DNA of 64,000 nucleotides from Burkholderiales bacterium (GCA_016191525.1 JACPOK010000014.1:186001-250000), one strand, 5' to 3'; counted from the first letter of the stretch, positions 7,941-21,722 are shown. The notes: generated from the letters alone by a model not told the origin. Made by a program: numbers and translations.

Positions 7941-10037
7941 TCATTCTCCTTCGGGCGTTCGCCGCGCGCCGTAGCGCGCCATCAGCGCATCCTGCGCGGA
8001 GTGCGCGCCACCGGCCGCGGGCTTGACGCGCTTGTATTGGCCGTCGGCGCCCAGGTCCCAGGCGTCGCGGCTGTCATGCAGGTAGGCCACCAGGCATTCG
8101 TCGATGATGCGCTGGCGCTGGAAGGGGTCGGTCACCGGCCAGGCCAGCTCGATGCGGCGCAGCATGTTGCGGTTCATCCAGTCGGCGCTGGACAGGTACA
8201 GCTGCTCCTCCGCCCCGCAGCGGAAATAGAACACCCGTGAATGCTCCAGCAGGCGGCCGATCACCGAGCGCACGCGGATGTTGTCGGTGATGCCCGGCAC
8301 CCGGGCGGGCAGCATGCAGGCGCCGCGCACGATCAGGTCGATCTTCACGCCATGGCGGCCGGCCCGCACCAGCGCCAGCATCAGCGCCTCGTCGGTCAGC
8401 GCATTCATCTTCAGCACGATGCGCGATTCGATGCCGCGCGAAGCCGCTTCACCCAGCACGTCGATCTTCTCGATCAGTTTGCGCTGCAGCTGGAACGGCG
8501 CCAGCCACACGTGGTTCAGGCGCGGCAGCCGGCTCTGGCTGGCCATGTGCACGAACACGGTTTCCACGTCGGCCGTGAGCAGGGGCTCGGCCGTGAGGTA
8601 GCTGACGTCGGTATACAGCCGTGCGGTGCGGGTGTTGTAGTTGCCGGTGGAAAGGTGGGCGTAGCGGCGCAGCTGCTTGCCCTCGCGTCGCGTCGCCAGC
8701 AGCATCTTCGCGTGGGTTTTCAGGCCCACCACGCCGTAAACCACCTGGGCGCCGATGGCTTCCAGTGCCTCGGCCCAGTTGATGTTGGCCTCTTCGTCGA
8801 AGCGGGCCTTCAGCTCCACCACGCACATCACTTCCTTGCCGCGCCGCACGGCTTCGCGCAGCAGGTCCATCAAGGCAGAATCGGCCCCGGTGCGGTAGAT
8901 GGTCTGCTTGATCGCCAGCACATCCGGGTCGTTTACCGCTTCACGCAGGAAATCCAGAACGGCATCGAAGCATTCATATGGCTGGTGGATCAGCACGTCG
9001 CGCTGGCGCAGCTGGTCGAAGAACGATTGCCCTTCCACCAACTGCGCCGGGTAGCCGGGCTTGTAGGCGGGAAACAGGAGTTTTGGTGCATCGACCAGGT
9101 CGATCAGCTGCTGCAGCCGCACCAGGTTCACCGGGCCATGCACGCGGTACAACGACTGCGGCGGCAGGTTGAACTGCTGCAGCAGGAAGGCTGAAAGGTG
9201 CTCGGAGCAGCCCGACGACACTTCCAGCCGCACGGCCTGGCCGAAATGGCGGTGCTGCAGGCCCAGCCGCAGGGCGGTGCGCAGGTTGCGCACGTCGTCC
9301 TCGTCCACCGCCAGGTCGGAGTGGCGCGTCACCCGGAATTGCGAGAACTGGCCCACTTCGCGGCCCGGGAACAGGTTGTGCAGGTGGGCGCGAATCACGC
9401 TGGACAGGGAAACGAACAACACCTTCTTCCCCGACACGCGCGCCGGCATGCGGATCAGCCGCGGCAGCACGCGCGGCACCTTCACGATGGCGATCTCGTT
9501 CTCGCGGCCAAAGGCATCCTTGCCGCCCAGCCGCACGATGAAGTTGAGCGACTTGTTGGCCACTTGCGGAAAGGGGTGCGACGGGTCCAGGCCGACGGGG
9601 ATCAGCAGCGGCCGAACTTCCCGCTCGAAATATTCATCCACCCATTTCTTCTGCGCGGCGTTGCGCTCACCGTGGGAAATGATGGCGATGCCCTGCTTCG
9701 CGAAGGTGGGCATGAGCTCATCGTTATACAAGGCGTATTGGCGCTCCACCAGTTTGTGTGCCGCCGCGGCCAGCGCCTCGAACGAGTCGACGGTGTAGGT
9801 TCCCTTGCGGTCTCCCGCCTGCAAGGCCGTCAGGTGCGGCGCGGCGCGCACCTCGAAGAACTCATCCAGGTTGGACGAGACGATGCACAGGAAGCGCAGC
9901 CGCTCCAGCAGCGGCACCTCGGCCCGGTGCGCCCAGTCGAGCACCCGCGCGTTGAACGCAAGAATGCTGTGGTCGCGGTCCAGGAACGGGACGGCGCCCG
10001 CGCTGGCATGCGGGACGATGGGGGAGGCAGGGGACAT
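7941..10037 (-). CDS. ppk: Polyphosphate kinase 1
   Basis: 698 residues, normal for PPK1, which makes polyphosphate from ATP reversibly via an autophosphorylated histidine. N-terminal domain (DHSILAFNARVLDWA, SNLDEFFEVRA), head domain, and two PLD-like catalytic domains with the phosphorylated-histidine motif GLKTHAKMLL and LSTGNYNTRTARLYTD are all present; the C-terminal catalytic domain includes YLSSADWMNRNMLRRIE. No Shine-Dalgarno is obvious before the ATG at 10037. An 18-bp PHO box lies 45 bases upstream, indicating induction by PhoB under phosphate limitation. Followed after one base by sixA. Confidence 0.96.
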   Translation of the reverse strand: MSPASPIVPHASAGAVPFLDRDHSILAFNARVLDWAHRAEVPLLERLRFLCIVSSNLDEFFEVRAAPHLTALQAGDRKGTYTVDSFEALAAAAHKLVERQYALYNDELMPTFAKQGIAIISHGERNAAQKKWVDEYFEREVRPLLIPVGLDPSHPFPQVANKSLNFIVRLGGKDAFGRENEIAIVKVPRVLPRLIRMPARVSGKKVLFVSLSSVIRAHLHNLFPGREVGQFSQFRVTRHSDLAVDEDDVRNLRTALRLGLQHRHFGQAVRLEVSSGCSEHLSAFLLQQFNLPPQSLYRVHGPVNLVRLQQLIDLVDAPKLLFPAYKPGYPAQLVEGQSFFDQLRQRDVLIHQPYECFDAVLDFLREAVNDPDVLAIKQTIYRTGADSALMDLLREAVRRGKEVMCVVELKARFDEEANINWAEALEAIGAQVVYGVVGLKTHAKMLLATRREGKQLRRYAHLSTGNYNTRTARLYTDVSYLTAEPLLTADVETVFVHMASQSRLPRLNHVWLAPFQLQRKLIEKIDVLGEAASRGIESRIVLKMNALTDEALMLALVRAGRHGVKIDLIVRGACMLPARVPGITDNIRVRSVIGRLLEHSRVFYFRCGAEEQLYLSSADWMNRNMLRRIELAWPVTDPFQRQRIIDECLVAYLHDSRDAWDLGADGQYKRVKPAAGGAHSAQDALMARYGARRTPEGE

Positions 10038-10082
10038 GGATGGCGGCGGCGTGACGGGTTCTTGGCAGTGTTCATCGCCACG

Positions 10083-10100
10083 ATGACATATTTATGACAC
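10083..10100 (-). promoter_or_regulatory. PHO box (PhoB binding site) upstream of ppk
   Basis: On the minus strand the sequence is GTGTCATAAATATGTCAT: two TGTCAT repeats with an 11-base period and an AT-rich middle. This matches the E. coli PHO box consensus CTGTCATAWAWCTGTCAY at 16 of 18 positions by my count. It ends 45 bases before the ppk ATG, in the place expected for a PhoB-activated -35 region. I see no convincing -10 hexamer. Confidence 0.8.
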
Positions 10101-10131
10101 CGCAGGGCGCCTTGGCCTGATTTTCGGGAAG

Positions 10132-10185
10132 AGAATGGCCCGCAGAGCGCAGCCAGCCTGCATACCCAGCTATCAAATGAATAGC
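10132..10185 (-). repeat. Palindromic mini-repeat, intergenic copy 2
   Basis: Read on the minus strand: core GCTAT-tcatttg-ATAGC, then a GC-rich tail containing GCGCTCTGCGGGC, the same block as in the copy at 3916. It begins 10 bases after the stop of the small exported protein gene at 10196, in the same orientation as that gene, and lies between it and the ppk PHO box. Confidence 0.6.
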
Positions 10186-10195
10186 GCCCCAGTGC

Positions 10196-10546
10196 CTAGA
10201 AGCGCACCCCGGCCGACAGGCGCAGTGTGTCCTGCGGCATGAAATTGGCCTTGGGGTCGTACGCCAGCCGCACGAAATAGCGCGGCCAGTCATAGCTGAC
10301 GGCCAGGCCCATGCGCCGCCCGGTGGGCACCAGCTGCAGCGAAAGCGAATGGCGCTCGTCCCAGCGGTAGCCGCCTGACAGGGCCGGCACCTCGCGCACC
10401 TGCAGCTGCATCAGCGGCGAACCCTGCGCGGAGCGCTGGGCCAGGCCCAAGCCGCCGTACCAGTTGTCACCGGCCAGCTCATAGAGGCTGCCGGCCATGG
10501 CCGGCGCGGCCAGGGCGGATGACAGGAGCAGTACGGCGAGACGCAT
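10196..10546 (-). CDS. Small exported hypothetical protein, possibly outer-membrane
   Basis: 116 residues with a clear signal peptide (MRLAVLLLSSALAAPAMAGS, cleavage near 18). The mature part is about 98 residues with alternating amphipathic segments (HSLSLQLVPTG, YFVRLAYDP) and ends TLRLSAGVRF with a terminal Phe, a common feature of outer-membrane beta-barrel proteins. Too short for a normal eight-strand barrel unless strands are brief. Family not recognised. Divergent neighbours are absent; it is followed by the repeat at 10132. Confidence 0.55.
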   Translation of the reverse strand: MRLAVLLLSSALAAPAMAGSLYELAGDNWYGGLGLAQRSAQGSPLMQLQVREVPALSGGYRWDERHSLSLQLVPTGRRMGLAVSYDWPRYFVRLAYDPKANFMPQDTLRLSAGVRF

Positions 10547-10634
10547 GAGTTCACTTTAGGCGCCAAACCGCCGGCTGCCCAGTGATTGGGGTCACAGCCC
10601 CGATGAAATGTCGCTGCGGAGCGACGGGTGGCGG

Positions 10635-11189
10635 CTAAACCGGCTCCAGGGGGCGCTGCCGGCCTTCCCGCAGCTCGATCCGGATCGCGTCGCCAGCCTG
10701 GACGTTGCCGCCGGCCAACACCACCGCCATCACACCGGCCTTGCGCACCAGGTTGCCGGCGGCGTCCCGGTCCAGCGTGGCGGCCATCAGGCCGCGCTGG
10801 AAGCGGTCAATCTGCGAGCAGGGGTTGCGCAGGCCCGTCACCTCCACCACCGCGATGCCGCCGATATGCAGCCGGGTGCCGGCGGGCAGCGCCAGCAGAT
10901 CCACGCCGCGCGTGGTGATGTTCTCGCCCATCTCGCCGGGCCAGACCGCGAAGTCGCGGGCGATGAGCTCGTCGAACAGCTCCGCGTGCAGCAGATGCAC
11001 CTGGCGCAGGTTGGGCTGGCTGGGGTCGCGTGCCACGCGCGAGCGGTGTTGCACGGTGGTGCCGGCATGCGCATCGCCCTGCACGCCCAGGCCGGGCACC
11101 AGGGTGATGGCGTCCTCGGCGAATTTGCTGAAGCTGTGGCTGCTGCTGCGATGGACGGCGATGACGCGTGCTGCCCCGGCCCGCGCCAT
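10635..11189 (-). CDS. MOSC domain protein
   Basis: 184 residues. GLGVQGDAHAGTTVQHRS, LRQVHLLHAELFDEL, GEMGENITTRGVDLLALP and VTGLRNPCSQIDRF are the ordered features of MOSC (molybdenum cofactor sulfurase C-terminal) domains; the conserved cysteine is in NPCSQ. Such proteins handle sulfur delivery to metal cofactors or bind Moco. Its ATG follows directly on the glmM stop, so it is the last gene of folP-glmM-MOSC. Confidence 0.88.
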   Translation of the reverse strand: MARAGAARVIAVHRSSSHSFSKFAEDAITLVPGLGVQGDAHAGTTVQHRSRVARDPSQPNLRQVHLLHAELFDELIARDFAVWPGEMGENITTRGVDLLALPAGTRLHIGGIAVVEVTGLRNPCSQIDRFQRGLMAATLDRDAAGNLVRKAGVMAVVLAGGNVQAGDAIRIELREGRQRPLEPV

Positions 11190-12520
<1,331 letters not shown>

Positions 12521-12524
<4 letters not shown>

Positions 12525-13351
12525 GCTATGGAAATTGTAGCGCGCAGCACCTTGAGCACGGCCAGTGTTTCCTTGACGTCGTGCACGCGGATCACGCTGG
12601 CGCCGCGCTCGGCCGCCAGCAGCGCGGCCGCCAGGCTGGGCGCGAGGCGCTCATTCACCGGCAGGCCCGTGACGGTTCCCAGCGAGGACTTGCGCGACCA
12701 GCCGGCCAGCAGCGGGAAGCCATCCGCCAGCAGCTCGGCCTGGCGCGCGAGCAGCGCGAAATTCTGCTCCACGGTCTTGCCGAAGCCGATGCCCGTATCC
12801 CATACGATGCGGGCCTTGTCGACTCCCAGGGCGCACAGGGCCTGCGTGTGCTGCTTCAAAAAAGACAGCACCTGGGGCACCGCGTCGCCCTCCATCGGCG
12901 TGCGCTGCATGGTCTGCGGCTCGCCGTGCATGTGCATCAGGCAGACGCCGCAGTTCGGGTGCGCCGCGATCACCTCGCGCGCGCCGGGCTGCCGCAGCGC
13001 CCAGATGTCGTTGACGATGTCGGCGCCGAGGTCCAGCGCCTGGCGCATGACCTCGGGCTTGTACGTGTCAACGGACACCGGCACCCCCAGCGTCACGGCT
13101 TCGCGCAGCACCGGCAGCACGCGGGCCAGTTCTTCTTCCAGCGGCACCGGGGGCGTGCCGGGCCGGCTGGATTCGCCGCCCAGGTCCAGGATGTGCGCGC
13201 CCTCGGCCACCAGCTGCTCGCAGTGCGCCAGCGCCGCGCGGGTGCTGGCGTAATGCCCTCCGTCAGAGAACGAATCGGGCGTGACGTTGACGATGCCCAT
13301 CACGCGGGGGCGTGAGAGGTCGATGGTGTAGCGGGAGGTCTGCCAGTGCAT
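12521..13351 (-). CDS. folP: Dihydropteroate synthase
   Basis: 276 residues from the ATG at 13351 ([15 protein letters not shown]); an ATG 39 bases further upstream would put the start inside the ftsH terminator region and is less likely. Joins 6-hydroxymethyl-dihydropterin pyrophosphate and p-aminobenzoate in folate synthesis. The TIM-barrel signatures [29 protein letters not shown] and [12 protein letters not shown] are intact, matching the sulfonamide target enzyme. Overlaps glmM by ATGA. Confidence 0.96.
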
Positions 13352-13378
13352 GGGGCGATTTTGGCGCAGCGAAAAAGC

Positions 13379-13402
13379 AAAAGGGGCCACCAGGCCCCTT
13401 TT
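13379..13402 (-). terminator. Rho-independent terminator after ftsH
   Basis: Perfect 10-bp stem AAAAGGGGCC / GGCCCCTTTT with loop ACCA and T-rich flanks on both sides. It lies between the ftsH stop (13418) and the folP start, so folP-glmM needs its own promoter or depends on read-through. Being symmetric, it could work in either direction. The hairpin between rpsB and tsf is nearly the same sequence. Confidence 0.85.
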
Positions 13403-13417
13403 TTGTGCGACGGCGCG

Positions 13418-15331
13418 TTATGCGGCCGAAGGCGCCGGGTCGGTCACGGGCGATCCGCCCGAGCCGCCACCGCTGCTGCCGGGGGGCGTGCGCGGCGTCC
13501 AGTCCTTCGGGGGGCGGGGCTCCTTGCCGGCCATGATGTCGTCGATCTGCTCGGCGTCGATGGTTTCCCACTCCAGCAGGGCCTTGGCCATGGCGTGCAT
13601 CTTGTCGCTGTTGTCCTCGATCAGCTTGCGCGCCAGCGAATACTGCTGGTCGATGATGCGGCGCACCTCGGCGTCCACTTTCTGCATGGTCTGCTCGCTG
13701 ATGTTGGTGGTCTTGGTGACCGAACGCCCCAGGAACACTTCGCCTTCGTTCTCGGCATAGACCATCGGGCCCAGCGCGTCGGTCATGCCGTAGCGCATCA
13801 CCATGTCGCGGGCCAGCGTGGTGGCGCGCTCGAAGTCGTTGGAGGCGCCGGTGGTCATCTGCTTCATGAACACTTCCTCGGCGATGCGCCCGCCGAACAG
13901 CATGCTGATCTGGCTGAGCATGTATTCGCTGTCGTAGCTGTAGCGGTCCTGCGCCGGCAGGCTCATCGTGACGCCCAGGGCGCGGCCGCGGGGAATCACG
14001 GTGACCTTGTGCACGGGGTCGCACTTGGGCAGCAGCTTGCCCAGCAGGGCGTGGCCGGACTCGTGGTAGGCCGTGTTGCGGCGCTCTTCCTCGGGCATGA
14101 CCATGCTCTTGCGCTCAGGGCCCATGAAGATCTTGTCCTTGGCCTTCTCGAAGTCCTGCATCTCGACCACGCGCGCATTGCGGCGGGCGGCCATCAGGGC
14201 GGCTTCGTTGCACAGGTTGGCCAGGTCGGCGCCGGACATGCCGGGCGTGCCGCGCGCGATGACGCTGGCGTTGACGTCCTGGCCGATCGGCACCTTGCGC
14301 ATGTGCACGTGCAGGATCTGCTCGCGGCCGCGGATGTCGGGCAGCTGCACATAGACCTGGCGGTCGAAGCGGCCCGGGCGCAGCAAGGCGGCGTCAAGGA
14401 TGTCCGGCCGGTTGGTGGCGGCCACCACGATCACGCCCAGGTTGGTCTCGAAGCCGTCCATCTCGACCAGCATCTGGTTCAGGGTCTGCTCCCGCTCGTC
14501 GTTGCCGCCGCCCAGGCCGGCGCCACGCTGGCGGCCCACGGCGTCGATTTCATCGATGAAGATGATGCAGGGCGCGTTTTTCTTGGCGTTCTCGAACATG
14601 TCGCGCACGCGGGCCGCGCCCACGCCGACGAACATTTCAACGAAGTCGGAACCGGAGATGCTGAAGAACGGCACCTTGGCCTCGCCGGCAATGCCCTTGG
14701 CCAGCAGCGTCTTGCCGGTGCCTGGAGGGCCGACCAGGAGCAGCCCGCGCGGTATGCGGCCGCCCAGCTTCTGGAATTTCTGCGGGTCTTTCAGGAAATC
14801 GACAACTTCCTTCACCTCTTCCTTGGCTTCGTCGCAGCCCGCGACGTCGGCGAAGGTGACGGTGTTGTTGTTCTCGTCGAGCATGCGCGCCTTGCTCTTG
14901 CCGAAGCTGAAGGCGCCGCCCTTGCCGCCGCCCTGCATCTGCCGCATGAAGTACACCCAGACGCCGATCAGAAGCAGCATCGGACCCCAGCTGACCAGCA
15001 GGGTCATGAGGAGCGAGCCTTCTTCGCGGGGCTTGACGTCGAACTTGACGCCGTTGTTGATCAGGTCGCCGACCAGGCCGCGGTCCAGGTAGGTGGCGGT
15101 GGTGCGCACCTTGCGGTCGTCGGTGGTGACGGCCACGATCTCGGTGCCGCCCTGGCCTTCCTGGATCATGGCGTTCTTGATGCGCTTGCCGCGGACTTCC
15201 TCAAGGAAATCGGAGTAGCCCATCACGCTGGCGCCGGCGGCGCCGCGGGTGTCGAACTGCTTGAAAACGGTAAAAAGCACGAGGGCGATGACCAGCCACA
15301 CGGCAATTTTCGAGAACCACTGATTGTTCAA
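13418..15331 (-). CDS. ftsH: ATP-dependent zinc metalloprotease FtsH
   Basis: 637 residues from a TTG start at 15331 ([14 protein letters not shown]), supported by GGAG seven to ten bases upstream and by the family's usual MNNQWF start; the longer frame up to 15394 has no support. Inner-membrane AAA+ protease with two N-terminal helices flanking a periplasmic segment, Walker [14 protein letters not shown], Walker [12 protein letters not shown], second-region-of-homology arginines in [12 protein letters not shown], and the zinc site HESGHALLG. Degrades membrane and regulatory proteins, classically LpxC and sigma-32. Follows rlmE, the conserved order. Confidence 0.97.
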   Translation of the reverse strand: MNNQWFSKIAVWLVIALVLFTVFKQFDTRGAAGASVMGYSDFLEEVRGKRIKNAMIQEGQGGTEIVAVTTDDRKVRTTATYLDRGLVGDLINNGVKFDVKPREEGSLLMTLLVSWGPMLLLIGVWVYFMRQMQGGGKGGAFSFGKSKARMLDENNNTVTFADVAGCDEAKEEVKEVVDFLKDPQKFQKLGGRIPRGLLLVGPPGTGKTLLAKGIAGEAKVPFFSISGSDFVEMFVGVGAARVRDMFENAKKNAPCIIFIDEIDAVGRQRGAGLGGGNDEREQTLNQMLVEMDGFETNLGVIVVAATNRPDILDAALLRPGRFDRQVYVQLPDIRGREQILHVHMRKVPIGQDVNASVIARGTPGMSGADLANLCNEAALMAARRNARVVEMQDFEKAKDKIFMGPERKSMVMPEEERRNTAYHESGHALLGKLLPKCDPVHKVTVIPRGRALGVTMSLPAQDRYSYDSEYMLSQISMLFGGRIAEEVFMKQMTTGASNDFERATTLARDMVMRYGMTDALGPMVYAENEGEVFLGRSVTKTTNISEQTMQKVDAEVRRIIDQQYSLARKLIEDNSDKMHAMAKALLEWETIDAEQIDDIMAGKEPRPPKDWTPRTPPGSSGGGSGGSPVTDPAPSAA

Positions 15332-15448
15332 CTTCGTCTCCGGGAGAGTACTTGTGCTACTTGAGCCCCATTCTAGGCGTTTCAAGCTGTGCAATGATGT
15401 ATTTTCGCTACGCCCACCATTGGGCCAGCAAGGGCTTCCGGCCTTATT

Positions 15449-16120
15449 TCACGCGCTTTGGCGGGGCGTTTTCAGGCCGATGCCGACCAGGAAAGTCTCG
15501 GACGACTTGTCACGGGAAGCCTTGGGTTTCATGGGCTTGACGGCCTTGAAGGTTTCCTTGAACAGCCGCACCAGCTCGCCATAGCCGCCGCCGTGGAAGA
15601 CCTTGGCCACCAGCGCGCCTTCAGGCTTCATGTGGTGGACCGCGAAATCAATGGCCAGTTCCACCAGGCCCAGGATGCGGGCCGTGTCGGCCGAGGCGAT
15701 GCCCGAAAGGTTGGGCGCCATGTCGGACACCACCACGTCGGCCTTGCGGCCGGCCAGCGCTGCCTCCAGCCGGGCCAGCACCTCCGGTTCCTGGAAATCG
15801 CCCAGCAGGAAGGTGACGCCCTCCACCGGCTCCATGGGCAGGATGTCCAGCGCCAGGATGGTGCCGTTGAGCTCGCCCACGGCCGCACCCTTGGGCGACA
15901 TCCGGCGGCGCAGGTACTGGCTCCAGGCGCCCGGGGTGGAGCCCAGGTCCACCACCAGCTGGCCGGGCCGCACCAGATGCAGGGTTTCGTCGATTTCCTT
16001 GAGCTTGTAGGCCGCCCGGGCCCGGTAGCCCTCTTTCTGGGCCAGCTTGACGTAGGTGTCGTTGACGTGGTCGTTGATCCACGCCCGGTTGACCTTCTTG
16101 CTTTTGGTTTGTGCTTTCAT
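15449..16120 (-). CDS. rlmE: 23S rRNA 2'-O-ribose methyltransferase (U2552)
   Basis: 223 residues. Methylates U2552 of 23S rRNA late in 50S assembly. SAM-binding [15 protein letters not shown], catalytic Asp in [11 protein letters not shown], Lys in [11 protein letters not shown] and Glu in SSETFLVG, with the N-terminal Lys in [10 protein letters not shown], give the K-D-K-E tetrad. N-terminal lysine-rich tail ([13 protein letters not shown]). Upstream of ftsH as in most proteobacteria, and divergent from yhbY with only 31 bases between start codons. Confidence 0.95.
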   Translation of the reverse strand: MKAQTKSKKVNRAWINDHVNDTYVKLAQKEGYRARAAYKLKEIDETLHLVRPGQLVVDLGSTPGAWSQYLRRRMSPKGAAVGELNGTILALDILPMEPVEGVTFLLGDFQEPEVLARLEAALAGRKADVVVSDMAPNLSGIASADTARILGLVELAIDFAVHHMKPEGALVAKVFHGGGYGELVRLFKETFKAVKPMKPKASRDKSSETFLVGIGLKTPRQSA

Positions 16121-16139
16121 GGCTTTCGCGGCTCACACC

Positions 16140-16145
16140 GATAAT
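16140..16145 (+). promoter_or_regulatory. Candidate -10 element for yhbY
   Basis: GATAAT, six bases before the yhbY ATG at 16152. With no Shine-Dalgarno present, transcription would start at or next to the ATG, suggesting a leaderless message. No good -35 hexamer is seen; the region overlaps the start of rlmE. Confidence 0.35.
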
Positions 16146-16151
16146 ACGTTC

Positions 16152-16628
16152 ATGCCCGCAATCCAACTGACCATCGCCCAGCGCAAGGAGCACCGCGCCG
16201 AAGCCCACCACCTCAAGCCTGTCGTCATGATCGGCAACGACGGGCTCACCCCCGCCGTGAAGAAGGAAACCGACGCCGCCCTCAATGCCCACGGGCTGAT
16301 CAAGGTGCGGGTGCAGGGCGACGACCGTGACGCCCGCGAAGCCATGTACCAGCAGCTGGCGGACGAGCTTGGCGCCGCCCCCATCCAGCACATCGGCAAG
16401 CTGCTGGTGCTGTGGCGCCCCAGGCCGCCCAAAGTCAAGACAGTGGACGAAGACCGGATGGCCGGCCCGCGCGACGTCAAGGTGCTCAAGTACAGCAAGA
16501 TGGCCGGCCAGCGGCCCGAGGTCAAGACGCTGCGCGTGCTGGGCAACCAGCGGCTGACGCCCGGCGGCCAGGTCAAGCGCGCCAAGCCGCCCCGGCAGAA
16601 GTCGATCAAGAAGGGGCGGCAGACTTAA
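16152..16628 (+). CDS. yhbY: YhbY-type ribosome assembly RNA-binding protein (CRM domain)
   Basis: 158 residues; N-terminal about 95 form the CRM domain (LTIAQRKEHRAEAHHLKPVV, the GNDG RNA-binding loop, VKKETDAALNAHGLIKVRV), which binds 50S precursor RNA. The C-terminal extension of about 60 residues is very basic ([16 protein letters not shown]) and longer than in E. coli YhbY. Start chosen at ATG 16152 because the domain begins there. Divergent from rlmE, another 50S maturation factor. Its 3' end overlaps the convergent DUF4149 gene by 23 bases. Confidence 0.9.
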   Translation: MPAIQLTIAQRKEHRAEAHHLKPVVMIGNDGLTPAVKKETDAALNAHGLIKVRVQGDDRDAREAMYQQLADELGAAPIQHIGKLLVLWRPRPPKVKTVDEDRMAGPRDVKVLKYSKMAGQRPEVKTLRVLGNQRLTPGGQVKRAKPPRQKSIKKGRQT

Positions 16629-17037
16629 GGCCGCTGACTTTCCACAAGGCCACCCCGGCGCAGGCCCACTGCAGCAGATACATCCCGCTGCCCACGCCGT
16701 GCCACAGCTTCAGGTTCTCACGCGCCACGATGCGCGGGGCCACGGCGAACTCGCCCAACAGCGCCAGCAAGACCCCGCCTGCTATGAAAACCAGAGCGCC
16801 CTGCGCCCAGTCCATGCGGGCTGCGGCCTCTTTTCCCCGTGAAAGAAGGATCAGCAGCAGCCCGCAGGCGAGGCTCGTCCAGGTTTGCGCGGTGAACAGT
16901 TTTGCCGCCATCCTGCCGGCCTCAGCCGGTGTGGCGAGGTGAACGAACAGCAGAGGCACCACGATGAAGCCGACCGCCGTGAGGCTGCCCCACCACAGGG
17001 CCGCCGCGAAAACGGGAAGGCGATCGGCGAACCTCAA
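16606..17037 (-). CDS. DUF4149 family membrane protein
   Basis: 143 residues with four hydrophobic helices (about 8-30, 53-68, 80-98, 116-134). The pattern [19 protein letters not shown] followed by [12 protein letters not shown] fits DUF4149 (TMEM205-like) inner-membrane proteins of unknown function. Start overlaps the greA stop (ATGA). The segment [19 protein letters not shown] is encoded by an antisense copy of the window's palindromic repeat. Confidence 0.8.
   Translation of the reverse strand: MRFADRLPVFAAALWWGSLTAVGFIVVPLLFVHLATPAEAGRMAAKLFTAQTWTSLACGLLLILLSRGKEAAARMDWAQGALVFIAGGVLLALLGEFAVAPRIVARENLKLWHGVGSGMYLLQWACAGVALWKVSGLKSAAPS
16781..16838 (+). repeat. Palindromic mini-repeat, degenerate intragenic copy in DUF4149 gene
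   Basis: GCTAT-gaaaacc-AGAGC followed by a GC-rich tail ending GGGCTGCGGCCTCTTTTCC, very like the tail of the lpxB copy (GATGCGGGCTGCAGC) and of the serB-upstream copy. Antisense to the gene. The core palindrome is imperfect, so this is the least certain of the eight. Confidence 0.45.
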
Positions 17038-17510
17038 ACGTAGCTCACCGCCGTGATTTCGTAGTGCTTGATGCCGCCGGGCGCCTGCACTTCGGCGGTG
17101 TCGCCCTCTTCCTTGCCGATCAGCGCGCGGGCGATGGGGCTGCCGATGTTGATCAGGCCCTTCTTCAGGTCGGCCTCGTCCTCGCCGACGATCTGGTAGG
17201 TGACCTTGTCGCCGGTGTCCTCGTCTTCCAGCGACACCGTGGCGCCGAACACCACCTTGCCGCCCGCGTCCAGCGCCGACGGGTCGATGATCTGCGCGGC
17301 CGACAGCTTGCCTTCCACTTCCTGGATGCGGCCTTCGATGAAACCCTGGCGGTCCTTGGCGGCCTCGTACTCGGCGTTCTCCGACAGGTCGCCCTGCGCG
17401 CGCGCCTCGGCGATGGCGTTGATGACCCAGGGGCGCTGCACGGTCTTGAGCTCGTGCAGCTCGGCCTTGAGCTTCTCGGCGCCGCGCTTGGTGATCGGGA
17501 TGGTGGCCAT
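17034..17510 (-). CDS. greA: Transcription elongation factor GreA
   Basis: 158 residues, the family length. N-terminal coiled coil ([15 protein letters not shown] ... [23 protein letters not shown]) inserts into the RNA polymerase secondary channel with the acidic tip residues in [12 protein letters not shown]-terminal FKBP-like domain contains [18 protein letters not shown] and [18 protein letters not shown] sequence ([17 protein letters not shown]). Rescues backtracked polymerase by transcript cleavage. A strong terminator lies immediately upstream, so greA has its own promoter, perhaps with the TATTAA at 17523-17528 as -10. Confidence 0.96.
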   Translation of the reverse strand: MATIPITKRGAEKLKAELHELKTVQRPWVINAIAEARAQGDLSENAEYEAAKDRQGFIEGRIQEVEGKLSAAQIIDPSALDAGGKVVFGATVSLEDEDTGDKVTYQIVGEDEADLKKGLINIGSPIARALIGKEEGDTAEVQAPGGIKHYEITAVSYV

Positions 17511-17524
17511 GTTTTCGTCTGCTT

Positions 17525-17554
17525 AATAAAAAAGCCGGACTTCGCTCGTCCGGC
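17525..17554 (-). terminator. Rho-independent terminator ending the carAB-Kdo hydroxylase unit
   Basis: On the minus strand: 7-bp perfect stem GCCGGAC / GTCCGGC with a 7-base loop, followed directly by TTTTTTATTAA. It lies between the end of the Kdo hydroxylase gene (17578) and greA (17510). Confidence 0.9.
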
Positions 17555-17577
17555 AGGTGTTCTGGGGAGTGTCCGCG

Positions 17578-18445
17578 CTAAATCAGCGGGTGTCCGGCGA
17601 GGCGGGTCAGGATGGCCAGCGGGCTCGCCTCCCGATTGTATTGCCTGTCCACCGGCAGGTGGAAGGTCTGCTCCAGCATGTGCTGGCCGCCCATGGCGGC
17701 GTGCACCGTCTGGTCTGAAAAGCAGACCCAGCTGCTGCCCGGCGGGAAGTCCATGGCCTGCTGCGGCGACTCTTTCTGGTAGCGCTCGTCGGCCTTCATG
17801 CCGTCATGCAGCTGCAGCATCAGGTGGTCGTATTCCGAGCGCAGCGACTTGGTGATGCCCAGCGCCTTCAGCAGGCGCGCCTGCAGCGGCGAATAGCGCC
17901 TGGCGCGCGGCAGGAAACGCCGGGCGACGTCGGTGAACGGCTCGCCCACCCGCCAGGCGCGCGGCTCACCATCCGGGTTGATGTTGGAAAACACACGCAG
18001 GATGCGCTCGCCCCGGTTGGGCCGGGACGGAAAGGCATCCACGTGCAGCCGCCTGTCGTCGGCGCGCACGGACTGCTTGCGGGTGGACACCTGGGTGGGC
18101 CGCAGGCTGGTCGGCGCGGCGCGCAGGTGCGCGGCATAGCCCGGGAACAGCGCGTTGACCAGGCCGGTGGCGTGGGCCGAGAACCGCGCGATCAGCGCGC
18201 TGGCGCTACCCTGCACGGCCGCATCGCCGGCCACGCCCTTGAGCTGCCCGCGCGTCCAGGCTGATGTTGCGAACGCCCTCGGCCAGCAGGTCGGGGCGCA
18301 GCAGCGACAGCTCATCCGGCGACAGTGAAAACGCCAGCCGCGGGAAGTACAGCACCTTGCCGGCTTCCACCGCGGCGATCCAGCGCGCATCGAATCCCGG
18401 AGAGCGCCAATCGGCGGCGTCCAGGGTGAGGATCTGGCTTTCCAC
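17578..18445 (-). pseudogene. kdoO: Kdo 3-hydroxylase-like gene, frameshifted
   Basis: Two frames together make one Kdo hydroxylase family protein. From ATG 18445 the first frame gives MESQILTLDAADWRSPGFDA ... GVRNISLDAR; then the message continues in another frame from RGQLKGVAGDAAVQGS to the TAA-region end at 17578, including HVDAFPSRPNRGERILRVF (HxD iron ligands), NINPDGEPRAWRVGEPF and HAAMGGQHMLEQTFHLP. Joining them needs one extra base in the GC-rich run at about 18246-18256. The family is an Fe(II)/2OG oxygenase that hydroxylates Kdo of the LPS inner core. Either a true frameshift or a sequencing error. It lies 16 bases after carB. Confidence 0.8.
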
Positions 18446-18461
18446 CGGCCGGCCCCGCGCC

Positions 18462-21722
<3,261 letters not shown>

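Noticed and set aside
13346..15364. Long + strand frame opposite ftsH
   Set aside because: Low-complexity His/Leu/Ala-rich shadow of ftsH.
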